Shown piece after piece: positions 1 to 8,398 of a stretch of DNA of 64,000 nucleotides. The translations under genes and the position numbers were made by a program. Below the pieces are notes generated by a model, which was not told the DNA's origin, ran no database searches, and saw only the letters and a list, made by a program, of their open reading frames with translations. The DNA lies in the NCBI RefSeq assembly GCF_000156235.1, contig NZ_DS996813.1, positions 186,001 to 250,000 on the forward strand. Reading direction: 5' to 3'. Source of the stretch: Pseudovibrio sp000156235. Its GTDB lineage: Bacteria; Pseudomonadota; Alphaproteobacteria; Rhizobiales; Stappiaceae. Within the stretch, counting starts at the first letter, position 1, and every line of letters starts with the position of its first letter.

Positions 1-400
1 TGTTTGCACCAATTGCCCCGGATTCCTGCGCCTCAACAATGGCGCGGATCTCCAGCCCCTCTTCCTTAAACACAAGCAGAACAGAGGAACCGCGTTTCAC
101 AACAACCGGATCCTGAACTGCGTTTTTTGGGATAGGCTTTCCAGGGAAAAGAGTACGTCGCGCCTCCAGACCAACTACGTCCTGCATCCGATTGACAATC
201 GAAAGCTGCGCAACAGACTTTTTGAAGAACCCGTGCTCACGAAGCATTCCTTCTTCGATTTTATCGCCCGGGTAGATCATCATGGCCGGCACAGGAAGCT
301 TTACAACTTCGCGCCGACTTGCTGCTGATGCCGATGTAATTACCAGCGGCACGCAGCATAATAGCAATGCCAGTTTAGGGAGGCGCTTTGAGGCAATCAT
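1..400 (-). CDS. flgA: FlgA, P-ring assembly chaperone (partial, cut by window edge)
   Basis: Periplasmic chaperone for assembly of the FlgI P-ring around the flagellar rod. I read this frame directly: the ATG at 400 opens a peptide with basic residues, a hydrophobic stretch (about residues 8-20) and an Ala-rich cleavage region near 25, so it is exported. The mature part contains a SAF-like segment with PGDKIEEGML, RRTLFPGKPIP and VKRGSSVLLV, the last two being typical FlgA features. About 133 codons are visible and the C-terminus lies beyond base 1. The start is 9 nt after the flgG stop, so it is probably co-transcribed as the distal gene of flgB-flgC-fliE-flgG-flgA, an order common in Hyphomicrobiales. 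Confidence 0.9.
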   Translation of the reverse strand, partial: MIASKRLPKLALLLCCVPLVITSASAASRREVVKLPVPAMMIYPGDKIEEGMLREHGFFKKSVAQLSIVNRMQDVVGLEARRTLFPGKPIPKNAVQDPVVVKRGSSVLLVFKEEGLEIRAIVEAQESGAIGAN

Positions 401-409
401 GCTCAGGCC

Positions 410-1198
410 CTAGCGAATGCCCTTAGATACGGTTCCAGCCATATCATCGGCAGCCTGAATAACTTTGGAGTTCATCTCATAGCCGCGCTGTGCGCTGATC
501 AGGCTAGTGATTTCTTTCACCGGATCAACGTTTGCACCCTCAAGGTAACCCTGTCGGATCACACCAAGAGGCCCCTCGCCTGCGATGCCGGTGTTTGGCG
601 CACCAGAGGCTTCAGTTTCACGGAACAGATTTCCGCCAATTGCCCGCAAACCCGCATCATTCACGAAGCTCGTCAAGCTCAACTGACCAATGCTCGTCGC
701 AGGATTACCGTCAGCATAAGTGGCAAAGACTTCACCACTCTCATTAACTGTGATCTTCACTGCATCGATAGGTACAGTGATACCAGGCTGGACCTCATAA
801 CCATCCAATGTCACCAGCGCACCTTCGCCATTCACATTGAAGGCACCCGCACGAGTGTAAAGCGCCTCACCGTCTGGACCAACAACCTCAAACCAACCTT
901 GACCATCGATCGCAAGATCGAAAGTATTCGTAGTATGATTAAGCGGCCCCTTCGAATGAAGCTCGCGGATAGCTGCAGTCTTTACACCCAGACCCTGCTG
1001 AATACCTTCCGGAACTGGAGCAGCGCCGCCACGGTTGGAAACACCAGCCGCACGATCCATTTGATAAAGAAGATCAGAAAATTCTGCACGGGATGCTTTA
1101 AACGCAGTCGTGTTCATGTTTGCGATGTTATTGGAAATAACTTCGAGGTTTTTCTGCTGAGCAGACATACCCGTCGCAGCAATAGCAAGAGCTTTCAT
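410..1198 (-). CDS. flgG: FlgG, flagellar distal rod protein
   Basis: Subunit of the distal rod that passes through the P and L rings. The 262-aa product has the family's usual length. The N-terminal rod/hook signature is clear (MKALAIAATGMSAQQ followed by SNNIANMNTTAFK), as is the central DLAIDGQGWFEV segment and the C-terminal coiled-coil motif EGANVDPVKEITSLISAQRGYEMNSK, given here in two overlapping parts of the conserved end. There is no signal peptide, as expected for export through the flagellar type III apparatus. It lies 23 nt downstream of fliE in the same leftward operon and precedes flgA. Confidence 0.97.
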   Translation of the reverse strand: MKALAIAATGMSAQQKNLEVISNNIANMNTTAFKASRAEFSDLLYQMDRAAGVSNRGGAAPVPEGIQQGLGVKTAAIRELHSKGPLNHTTNTFDLAIDGQGWFEVVGPDGEALYTRAGAFNVNGEGALVTLDGYEVQPGITVPIDAVKITVNESGEVFATYADGNPATSIGQLSLTSFVNDAGLRAIGGNLFRETEASGAPNTGIAGEGPLGVIRQGYLEGANVDPVKEITSLISAQRGYEMNSKVIQAADDMAGTVSKGIR

Positions 1199-1221
1199 GA
1201 GTAAAACCTTTTCTCAAACAA

Positions 1222-1578
1222 TCAGATGCTCATACGAGAGAATTCTTGATAGGCCTCAACAACCTTGTCACGCACAGCAACTGCACTCTTCAAGGAAAGC
1301 TCTGCCTTCATTACGGCTTCAACCACCTTTTGAGCAGAAACTTCGCCGCGCACAGCAGCGACGGAAGTTGCTTCAGCAGTTTTCAGATCGCCTGCGGTTT
1401 CACGAACCACGTCTGCCATTGTATCGGCAAAGCTACCCTGAACGCCTTGTGTCGCCCGAGTGTCCTGAGGAGCACCAACCAGGTATTGACGGGTGCGAGC
1501 AGTAGAAGAAACGTCATTTACACCACTGGTAAACGTCGATACGCGAGATACTGTGCTCAACGCCGAAAGATCCGCCAT
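1222..1578 (-). CDS. fliE: FliE, hook-basal body junction protein
   Basis: Small protein joining the MS ring (FliF) to the proximal rod. The 118-aa product has the variable N-terminal half and conserved C-terminal half of FliE: SFADTMADVVRETAGDLKTA, then QKVVEAVMKAELSLKSAV and the terminal VVEAYQEFSRMSI. Its ATG overlaps the flgC stop by one base (TAATG), which indicates translational coupling. The order flgB-flgC-fliE-flgG matches rhizobial rod operons. Confidence 0.95.
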   Translation of the reverse strand: MADLSALSTVSRVSTFTSGVNDVSSTARTRQYLVGAPQDTRATQGVQGSFADTMADVVRETAGDLKTAEATSVAAVRGEVSAQKVVEAVMKAELSLKSAVAVRDKVVEAYQEFSRMSI

Positions 1579-1997
1579 TACCTACTCCTCAGCAAATCAA
1601 TTGTACGGGTAATCATTTCTCTGGATTTCACCATCATCTGCAGACCGGCCTCATAAGAACGAGAGGCTTCACGCATATCTGCAAGCTCAATCAGAGTATT
1701 AACGTTTGGATATTTTACGTTGCCGTTTTCATCTGCAGCTGGGTGCGATGGATCAAACTCAACACGGTAATCACCTTTGTCTGAGCCGATATTTTTTACA
1801 GCAACAAGATTAGCTCCAAGCGCACGATCTACTTCACTTTTAAAAGTGATGGTCTTGCGCTGGTATGGGTTTGCACCAGGGGTATCACCAGTCGACTGAA
1901 CGTTCGCTAAGTTCTCAGAAACAATGCGCATGCGTTGCGACTGAACCCTCAAACCCGAGGAGGAAATTTTCAGAGAAGCTACAAGTGGATCAATCAT
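1578..1997 (-). CDS. flgC: FlgC, flagellar proximal rod protein
   Basis: Proximal rod subunit. The 139-aa product is full length. It has the N-terminal rod motif SSSGLRVQSQRMRIVSENLAN with the following TPGANPYQRK segment typical of FlgC, and a C-terminal ELADMREASRSYEAGLQMM helix. It starts 5 nt after the flgB stop and its own stop overlaps the fliE start, so the rod genes are tightly coupled. Confidence 0.97.
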   Translation of the reverse strand: MIDPLVASLKISSSGLRVQSQRMRIVSENLANVQSTGDTPGANPYQRKTITFKSEVDRALGANLVAVKNIGSDKGDYRVEFDPSHPAADENGNVKYPNVNTLIELADMREASRSYEAGLQMMVKSREMITRTIDLLRSR

Positions 1998-2002
1998 AAA
2001 AC

Positions 2003-2383
2003 TTATCTCCCTAAGCTGGACTTCATCAAACCGTAGAAGGACCCAACCAATTGGGTGTTAAGCGAGTGCTGCCTAGCGACCTCACCTGACTTAATCAGCT
2101 CTTGCTCAAGGGAAACGGAGTTATCGGAAACGGTGACCTGCCACGCCTCACCATCACTCACGCGAACACGACGAGAATTCGCTCCATCTTCGCTAATGTG
2201 ACCGGCTTGCGTTGCAGCCATCTGCATACTGGTTTTGTCCAGGACATCCTTAAAAGGCTCGACATCCCTACTCGCAAAACCAGGAGTATCAACGTTCGCG
2301 ATATTTTCGGAAATTGTTGACTGACGAACTGACAGCCAAGAATTTTGCCGCGAAACCAAACTAAAAAGATATACGGGCTCCAA
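2003..2383 (-). CDS. flgB: FlgB, flagellar proximal rod protein (TTG start proposed)
   Basis: Proximal rod subunit nearest the MS ring. The frame is open from an ATG at 2473, but rhizobial FlgB proteins begin with a short M-x-P-x-Y/V-LF-x-L-x-S-R-Q-x-x-W-LSVRQ motif. Here that motif (EPVYLFSLVSRQNSWLSVRQ) is preceded by a TTG at 2383 with a purine-rich GTGGAGTGG upstream. I therefore place the start at 2383 (126 aa); a GTG at 2392 is an alternative. The rod signature STISENIANVDTPGF follows. The extra 30 codons upstream carry no family similarity that I can see and overlap a partial duplication of the flgB 5' end. Confidence 0.9.
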   Translation of the reverse strand: MEPVYLFSLVSRQNSWLSVRQSTISENIANVDTPGFASRDVEPFKDVLDKTSMQMAATQAGHISEDGANSRRVRVSDGEAWQVTVSDNSVSLEQELIKSGEVARQHSLNTQLVGSFYGLMKSSLGR

Positions 2384-2472
2384 AAATTCCACTCCACTAC
2401 AAAAACTGCTCAAAGTGGATAGCAGCGCAATCTTGTCCGTAGCTGGTGGAATCAATATTTCCGCGAAAAGCA

Positions 2473-2508
2473 AAAAAGATATACTTAGTTAGTCAAGTAT
2501 ATCTTTTT
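2473..2508 (-). terminator. AT-rich 14-bp inverted repeat upstream of flgB
   Basis: Arms AAAAAGATATACTT (2473-2486) and AAGTATATCTTTTT (2495-2508) are perfectly complementary around an 8-nt loop. Read leftward, the right arm is followed by a run of T, so it could terminate the transcript of the uncharacterised gene at 2548-2997 before flgB. The stem is almost all A/T, so an operator or a relic of a local duplication is equally possible. Confidence 0.5.
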
Positions 2509-2547
2509 ATCTTAAAATTTTAACTTAATAAAACGTAAAAATTATAT

Positions 2548-2997
2548 TTAGGAGTTTAGGCGCGCATCTGAAAGCGCAGTTTCCAGCCGTTTTGTGTTCT
2601 CCTGTGGATCATCAGAAGGCTGATCAAAAGCGATAAATTTCACATCAACAGCTGAATTTAATGCCAACAAGAACAGGTGGAACATAACGCTCACACCCTC
2701 ATTGGTGAACTTCATATGCAGACAAACCGTCACGTCCCCGTTCCAATTCAAATCAATGGAGGACGTCCCCGCATACATCAGTGTTTCTGGCTTGAAATAA
2801 AGCTCCGTTGAAGACTCCAGCAAATCAGTGAGATTTGCAGATTCATTGGAAAGGATATGACGAGCAAGCGACGACAAATCACAAAGCCGCAGCTCGGCAG
2901 CAATCGGCTTCATCGCGTTTGCAATTAAGGCTTCCCGCAGGACATCTTCAGACTTTGCTGGCAAGTCATTATTCTTCAAAGTGGTCTTAATCGACAA
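2548..2997 (-). CDS. Uncharacterised flagellar-cluster protein
   Basis: I do not recognise this 149-aa protein. It is acidic to neutral and soluble, with no signal peptide or membrane segment. The N-terminal half is helical (residues about 15-70, including ALIANAMKPIAAELRLCDLS), and the C-terminal half has a strand-rich region (SIDLNWNGDVTVCLHMKF) and ends in a charged helix. It sits between flhB and flgB on the same strand, 40 nt after the flhB stop side, so a flagellar role is likely by context only. A palindrome follows it, which may separate it transcriptionally from flgB. Confidence 0.75.
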   Translation of the reverse strand: MSIKTTLKNNDLPAKSEDVLREALIANAMKPIAAELRLCDLSSLARHILSNESANLTDLLESSTELYFKPETLMYAGTSSIDLNWNGDVTVCLHMKFTNEGVSVMFHLFLLALNSAVDVKFIAFDQPSDDPQENTKRLETALSDARLNS

Positions 2998-3037
2998 AAT
3001 TACCCTCGCAAGGCGAAAATGCGCTTCACCTAGGTGT

Positions 3038-4099
3038 TTAGCGCTTTAAATAAACATATGAAATAATTTCTGCTACCGCGCGATAATATTCTTCTGGAAT
3101 ACTCTGATCTATCTCTACGGCGGCGTACAGTGAACGCGCCAATTGTCGATCCTCAACAACCGGAACATCATGTATATAGGCGAGCTCCTTGATTTTCAGG
3201 GCGATAATATCCTGCCCTTTTGCAACGACCCGCGGAGCCTGGTCGCCATCACGCTCGTAATACAGCGCAACGGCGAAGTGGGTCGGGTTTGCAACAACGA
3301 CTGTCGCATCCTGCACGGATGACATCATACGCTTACGCGCCCTGTCACGCGCCAGAGAACGCAAGCGAGCTTTGATCAGCGGATCACCTTCCGCCTGTTT
3401 AAACTCGTCCTTGAGCTCCTGATGCGACATACGCAGGTTCTTGCGCCACTGGAAACGGGCGAGAACCAAATCGAAGCCAACCAGGAAAATGGTGGCTACA
3501 CAAATACCGGAGAGCAACGTCATCGCCACAGACAAAATAAGCTGCGGCAACTGAGTTGGATCGCTATACATGGACGTTAGCGCGACTGCTTGCTGCGATT
3601 TCAAAACCAACGCAGCAACAACGATGACTGTCACCAATTTAAAGAGAGACTTTATAAACTCCATTGCGCCATTGACGCTGAAGAGCCTACCAAATCCCTT
3701 CTTCAAAGAGATTTTGCTTAGCTTCGGCTCAATACGATCAAGCACAAGTCGCGGCGTGTTCTGCATAAAAGATGAAGCCAAGCCAAAGAAAATCAGAAGG
3801 GCCACAATTGGACCAAGAAACCAGACTAACTCAAACGCCACGGCAGACATCAACTGAAGGGGCTCCGCCGCGCTGACAAAACTGATCTCACCAGGGTTAT
3901 CGAGAAACCACTTCAGAAACTGAACGAGACCCTGTGCTTTATCGACAGCAATGAAGGACAGGATCAACAGGAGACCCAGCATAGAGGCAAGCACAGAAGC
4001 TTCCTTGGAGACTGGGATGTTACCCTTCTCCAAGGCATCACGGACCTTTTTCTCCGTGGGCTCCTGGGTCTTGCTATCGGGATCCTGATCTTCAGACAT
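3038..4099 (-). CDS. flhB: FlhB, flagellar type III export switch protein
   Basis: Inner-membrane component of the flagellar export gate that switches substrate specificity from rod/hook to filament proteins. The 353-aa length is normal. The N-terminus has the family motif KTQEPTEKKVRDALEKGNIP, followed by four hydrophobic membrane segments (roughly residues 35-55, 90-110, 145-165, 185-210). The cytoplasmic domain contains the autocleavage motif NPTH at about residue 271 within VVVANPTHFAVALYY. It is in the leftward motA-fliM-orf-fliN-fliG-flhB series. Confidence 0.97.
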   Translation of the reverse strand: MSEDQDPDSKTQEPTEKKVRDALEKGNIPVSKEASVLASMLGLLLILSFIAVDKAQGLVQFLKWFLDNPGEISFVSAAEPLQLMSAVAFELVWFLGPIVALLIFFGLASSFMQNTPRLVLDRIEPKLSKISLKKGFGRLFSVNGAMEFIKSLFKLVTVIVVAALVLKSQQAVALTSMYSDPTQLPQLILSVAMTLLSGICVATIFLVGFDLVLARFQWRKNLRMSHQELKDEFKQAEGDPLIKARLRSLARDRARKRMMSSVQDATVVVANPTHFAVALYYERDGDQAPRVVAKGQDIIALKIKELAYIHDVPVVEDRQLARSLYAAVEIDQSIPEEYYRAVAEIISYVYLKR

Positions 4100-4154
4100 G
4101 AAACCTGCCGCTTCTCAAGGTGGTCTGACAAACTTAAAAAGTCATGCCGAAGCT

Positions 4155-5186
4155 TTAGACGTAGACTTCTTCTCCACGTCCGATCTCAAGATCGATCTCA
4201 CCTGCATTGGCTTTTTCAAGAGCAAGGTCAGTGATCGCTCTACGCGCATCCATAACTTCGCGCTGAGTCATAGGCTCACCGGAAGCCAGATCGTTCTCAA
4301 CGATACGGCGTGCACGGGAGGCCATACTTGCAAGGATAGCCTGACGGAACTCTGGATTAGTGCCTTTAAGAGCTGCCGTGATAACTTCACTGGTAACATC
4401 ATCAAAGATGGCAGTTCTGGTACGCAGATCCAGATTTTGGATATCGTCGAAGGTGAAGAGCAGTGCATCGAGCTGTTCTGCGGATTTTGGCAGAGCCTCT
4501 CGCAGATTGCCCAATGTATCTTCAAGATCGTCACGTTCCATCTTGTTGAGGATATCAGCCATACGCACGTGCGCATCTGTACCCACAGTCCTCGCAAAGT
4601 TCACCATGAAGTCCTCGTGCAGTGTCTTCTGCACCTCCTCCATGACATCTTCCACGATTGGCTTCAGCGTCAACATACGGCGGACAATCTGGTTACGCTT
4701 TCTACGCGGGATCTGGGAAATCACACGCGCTGCGCCGCTGGCAGAGATTTTGGAAAGAATAACTGCTGCCGTTTGCGGGTGCTCTTTCTGAAGATAAGTA
4801 GAAAGAACATGCTCCGAGATTTGTGAGACCTTGTCCCAAATCGAACGCTTGGAATAGCCCATAACGTCCGACATAATTTCTGCGACTTGGTCTTCTGGGA
4901 GAATGCCCTTCAGAAGGCTTTCCGCACCTTCTGCTGTGCCGAACAGGTTGACCCCGCCTGAGAACAACTCGATGAATTCTTCAATCAACTCATCGAGTTC
5001 GCTGGCAGGAACTGTGCCCAGATCAGCTGCAGCCCGGATGATCATCCGCATTTCATCATTATCGAAATGCTTCAGAACACGAGTTGCCTTGTCACTTCCC
5101 ATAGCCAACAGCAAAGCTGCTGCTTTCTGATGGCCATTCTTTTTGGAAATGACGCTTCCCATTTCAGCTGGAACAACACTGTTCAT
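4155..5186 (-). CDS. fliG: FliG, flagellar motor switch protein
   Basis: C-ring protein that contacts the stator and converts ion flow to torque. The 343-aa product has the FliG N domain (KAAALLLAMGSDKATRVLKHF), the middle domain (HPQTAAVILSKISASGAARVISQIP, split here by its EHPQ entry) and the C-terminal torque domain with FTFDDIQNLDLRTR. These three parts match the family. An upstream GAGG gives a plausible ribosome site for the ATG at 5186; an internal ATG at codon 9 is possible. It lies between fliN and flhB in the motor-switch operon. Confidence 0.97.
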   Translation of the reverse strand: MNSVVPAEMGSVISKKNGHQKAAALLLAMGSDKATRVLKHFDNDEMRMIIRAAADLGTVPASELDELIEEFIELFSGGVNLFGTAEGAESLLKGILPEDQVAEIMSDVMGYSKRSIWDKVSQISEHVLSTYLQKEHPQTAAVILSKISASGAARVISQIPRRKRNQIVRRMLTLKPIVEDVMEEVQKTLHEDFMVNFARTVGTDAHVRMADILNKMERDDLEDTLGNLREALPKSAEQLDALLFTFDDIQNLDLRTRTAIFDDVTSEVITAALKGTNPEFRQAILASMASRARRIVENDLASGEPMTQREVMDARRAITDLALEKANAGEIDLEIGRGEEVYV

Positions 5187-5236
5187 TCTCTACGCGCCTC
5201 GGATACACATATAAATCAAGCACAGCTCAGGTGAGA

Positions 5237-5653
5237 TTAGGCGTAGTTGCCTTTTGCACCCACGATCTCGGTCAGCGACACGCCAAATCGGGAGTTGTCA
5301 TCTTCAACTACCACGATCTCGCCACGCGCCACTGTACGACCATTCACGACGATATCGACCGGCTCACCAACACGGTGATCAAGCGGGATTACCGCACCAC
5401 GACCCAGCTTCAGCAAGCTTGCCACTGGCATGGTCGCAGAGCCAAGAACCACCTGCATATCGACAGGAATACCGAGAACTGCATCTAGGTTACGATCAAC
5501 GTTTTCATCGCTGACGCCCTTCTCTGGTGCAGATGCCGCAGGCTGGGCTGACGCAGCCGGAGCTGCCATATCCATATCCATCTCGGCCTCAGAAGCAGCT
5601 GCTTCCCACTGCAGTGCGAGGGCTTCATCACTCATTTCATTTGAGCTGCTCAT
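5237..5653 (-). CDS. fliN: FliN, flagellar motor switch protein
   Basis: C-ring protein of the SpoA family. The 138-aa product has a low-complexity Ala/Pro-rich N-terminus (residues about 20-50) and a conserved SpoA domain: LDAVLGIPVDMQVVLGSATM, LLKLGRGAVIPLDHRVGEPV and DIVVNGRTVARGEIVVVEDD. Its start overlaps the stop of the upstream gene by 4 nt (ATGA), with AAGGAG about 11 nt before it. It works with FliM and FliG encoded in the same operon. Confidence 0.96.
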   Translation of the reverse strand: MSSSNEMSDEALALQWEAAASEAEMDMDMAAPAASAQPAASAPEKGVSDENVDRNLDAVLGIPVDMQVVLGSATMPVASLLKLGRGAVIPLDHRVGEPVDIVVNGRTVARGEIVVVEDDNSRFGVSLTEIVGAKGNYA

Positions 5654-6306
5654 TGCGGATCATTCTCCTTCTCAGGACTTTCGTCGTCCTTTACATTTAC
5701 AGATCGGAATGTGGCGCTCTGGCCGAAAGAAACTTTTCTTACTCTGACGTTCTGATTATCAATTGCCGACACTGCAGTGTTTTCAGCTTTTTCTTCCGCT
5801 GCAGGCTTACCTAACCCACCCGCAAGAAGCAGAGCTGCTGCATTTGAGGAAGCACTTGAAACCGGCTTTTGCTTCTGCTTAGCGCGCGCGGCAGCTGGCT
5901 TTGCAGAGCGACCAGACCTACGCCCTCTGTCTCCACCTGGACGCGGCGGCGCATCATCCATACTGATACCGACTTCGTCACTCTTCTTGCTCAGCCACTC
6001 AATGTGCTCTTGAAGCGCCTTCATTTCAGTTTGCGCCTGAAGGATCACCCCAGAGATATCGACGGTCGCCTCACGCGCCTCATCGATACGCTGACCGAGA
6101 TTGCTCAGGATCTCTTCTCCACGAACGCGGATTTCCTGCAAAGACAGACCGATATTGTCCATCGCCTCTGAGGTCTGATCAAAAATCCGCTGGTATTCTT
6201 CGTGATAACTCGAAAGCCTTTTCAGCTGTCGGTACATCACAACGACGCGCCAGGTGGTGATCAAAAGAGCAAAAAGTAAAAATCCATCAATTAGATAAGA
6301 TATCAT
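5650..6306 (-). CDS. Membrane-anchored coiled-coil protein between fliM and fliN (DUF6468-like)
   Basis: The 218-aa protein has one N-terminal membrane segment (residues about 4-22), a long predicted coiled coil (about 28-115, heptad-like with SLQEIRVRGEEILSNLGQRI), and a basic, Ala-rich disordered tail (RGRRSGRSAKPAAARAKQKQ). This layout resembles the DUF6468 proteins found inside alphaproteobacterial flagellar operons; the family name is from memory. It overlaps the end of fliM by 20 nt and the start of fliN by 4 nt, so it is certainly co-expressed with the switch complex. Its function is unknown; an anchoring or assembly role is inference. Confidence 0.8.
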   Translation of the reverse strand: MISYLIDGFLLFALLITTWRVVVMYRQLKRLSSYHEEYQRIFDQTSEAMDNIGLSLQEIRVRGEEILSNLGQRIDEAREATVDISGVILQAQTEMKALQEHIEWLSKKSDEVGISMDDAPPRPGGDRGRRSGRSAKPAAARAKQKQKPVSSASSNAAALLLAGGLGKPAAEEKAENTAVSAIDNQNVRVRKVSFGQSATFRSVNVKDDESPEKENDPQ

Positions 6307-7255
6307 CGAGAAGTTCCCCTTCCTGCTCGATCAACTCTTCAACGCGCACAGTGTAAGATCCCGCAACCTGCCCAAGGCGGCAGTTAAACAATGGCTGGCT
6401 ATTACATTCGAGCTGAACGGCAGTTTTCGGCGTAGCATTAAGCTCAAGAACAAGTCCGACTTCGAACTGTGCAACCTCTTCAAGCGTCATACGCTGTTCT
6501 TCGAGGATAGCAGTGAGTTTAACTTCAGTCCGCTGCACTTCCTGCTGGAATTGCTTGGTCCAGCGCGTATCGCGACCAGCCACCTCACCAGAAAGAACCT
6601 GCGTCAGATTTTCACGAAGCGGATTGAGGACTGACTGCGGAATAATGATGAAGATTTCGCCTTCACGACCAATGATCTCAGCCGTCATCTTTGCCAGCAC
6701 GCAAGGATTACTCTTACGACCAGTCTGCGCAAACTCCATACGGTTTTCGAGGCGCTCGACCTTCAAAGACGTGTCCGCAATTGCCTCAAAAGCAGTCTCA
6801 AGCGCAGTTGCTGCTTCTTCAAACATGCGATAGGCGAGACGCTGCTCAACGTTGGTTAGAGAGCGATCCTCAAGAAATGGCTCCTCTTCCCCATCTCCGC
6901 CAAGCAGAACCTCCACCATGGAGAAGATGAAAGTGCGATCAAAGCCAAGCAGAATGCGCGCATCCCATTCTTGAGCATGAAGAACGGCAACTACTGCACG
7001 ATCCTCGTACTGCTCAAGCGCATCTCCAATTCGCTCATTTGAAACGGACTGCACAGCTAAGTAAGGAGCGGTTGCCGCCATTTGGCGAAGCGTATCGATG
7101 TACTGTCGCGCCATACGATCAAAGACCACATGAAGCATTGGAAGGCGATCGACACCCAGTCCCGCTGCATCCAGCAAACGCGAAGGCAAATCAACTTTGG
7201 CGTTTTGAGGACTAATAACCTCATCACCCACATCCAGATCTTGCGGCTCCATCAA
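6287..7255 (-). CDS. fliM: FliM, flagellar motor switch protein
   Basis: C-ring protein that binds phosphorylated CheY and sets rotation. The 322-aa product has the CheC-like central domain (LPMLHVVFDRMARQYIDTLR and ILLGFDRTFIFSMVEVLLGG) and a C-terminal SpoA domain (VQLECNSQPLFNCRLGQVAG). A canonical N-terminal CheY-binding LSQxEIDALL peptide is not obvious, as is common in rhizobial FliM. The start overlaps the motA stop by 4 nt. Confidence 0.96.
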   Translation of the reverse strand: MMEPQDLDVGDEVISPQNAKVDLPSRLLDAAGLGVDRLPMLHVVFDRMARQYIDTLRQMAATAPYLAVQSVSNERIGDALEQYEDRAVVAVLHAQEWDARILLGFDRTFIFSMVEVLLGGDGEEEPFLEDRSLTNVEQRLAYRMFEEAATALETAFEAIADTSLKVERLENRMEFAQTGRKSNPCVLAKMTAEIIGREGEIFIIIPQSVLNPLRENLTQVLSGEVAGRDTRWTKQFQQEVQRTEVKLTAILEEQRMTLEEVAQFEVGLVLELNATPKTAVQLECNSQPLFNCRLGQVAGSYTVRVEELIEQEGELLDDILSN

Positions 7256-8136
7256 CCTTCACTCCCAGCTGCGGACGTCACAGGACCAGCATTCATAGTT
7301 TCAGCTTCAACTTCATCAATTGTCGGACGATCATCAGCACCGATTGTCTTACGACCATGCTCAAGCGCAATCTGAGGCGCCGCGCCATTCATGAATGCGA
7401 GAAGCGTCTGCTTCACTTCAATGTAAAGACGATAGCGCTGCTCACGGATTGATTTGATCTTCACGGCGATTGGACTAACAATGCCGTAGGAAAGAAAAAT
7501 ACCCAGGAACGTACCCACCAGAGCTGCACCAATCAGACTACCAAGAATCTCCGGCTCCTGATCAATAGCCCCCATCGCCTTCACGATACCCAGCACCGCC
7601 GCAACAATACCGAGCGCAGGAAGAGTTTCAGCAGCAATACTGAGCGCCTGATAAGGCTTCATCTCTTCACGACCAAGAGTATGCAACTCTTCATCCATCA
7701 GGGCCTCGATCTCATGCGGACGCACGTTACCAATAATAATGAGACGGAAGTAATCGCAGATAAAACTCGTAAGAGAGACGTTAGCAAGAACCCGCGGAAA
7801 ACGCTGAAACAGCTCAGATTCCGCCGGATTATCAATGATTTGCTCAACATCATTACGACCCTTTGCACGAAGAGTTCGCATAAGCCCGTAGAGCACACTC
7901 AGCGTATCCAGATGATCACGCTTTTTCGGCTTTGCATTCATCAAAGCCTCATGAATACCGCGGCCGGTATCCTTAATCGTCTTAAAGGTATTAGCCACCA
8001 CAAAGGTACCGAAGGCAGCTCCACCAACAATCAGCAGCTCAAAAGGTTGCCAAAGCACCTTCATATAGCCACCCATAGCAACATAACCACCAATTATTGA
8101 TCCAATAACGATCACGAGGCCAACTAGAATATTCAA
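7252..8136 (-). CDS. motA: MotA, flagellar stator protein (TTG start proposed)
   Basis: Proton-channel stator subunit. The frame is open from 8163, but the family N-terminus (MNIxxGxxIxxGxxIGGYxAMGG) aligns if translation begins at the TTG at 8136, which has a TGGAG ribosome site; this gives 294 aa. A GTG at 8148 is possible. Four membrane segments are visible (about residues 3-20, 33-50, 170-190, 205-225). The cytoplasmic loop contains RPHEIEALMDEELHTL, and ALGIVAAVLGIVKAMGAID is typical of MotA. motB is not in the window. It heads the switch operon and is divergent from flgF. Confidence 0.95.
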   Translation of the reverse strand: MNILVGLVIVIGSIIGGYVAMGGYMKVLWQPFELLIVGGAAFGTFVVANTFKTIKDTGRGIHEALMNAKPKKRDHLDTLSVLYGLMRTLRAKGRNDVEQIIDNPAESELFQRFPRVLANVSLTSFICDYFRLIIIGNVRPHEIEALMDEELHTLGREEMKPYQALSIAAETLPALGIVAAVLGIVKAMGAIDQEPEILGSLIGAALVGTFLGIFLSYGIVSPIAVKIKSIREQRYRLYIEVKQTLLAFMNGAAPQIALEHGRKTIGADDRPTIDEVEAETMNAGPVTSAAGSEG

Positions 8137-8398
8137 TTTGCGCTCCACACACTTACCGGACAAGCACTTTTCTTAGTTTGTGGTAGCGAGGCTTACTTGT
8201 CCGAAGCTGGCGTACAGAAAAACAAACCAGCGCAATCCGCCATACAGCTTCAGACAAGCCATCTGACGCATTCTCTACGCGTATTTGAGTGCAGATAGGT
8301 TTGCTTTGATCGCCTCTGTACATGCTTTATGCATAGCAGCAGCGATCCAAGCTTGCAGAATTCTGCGGATTTTATCGTTTGGATCTGGAGACTTAACT

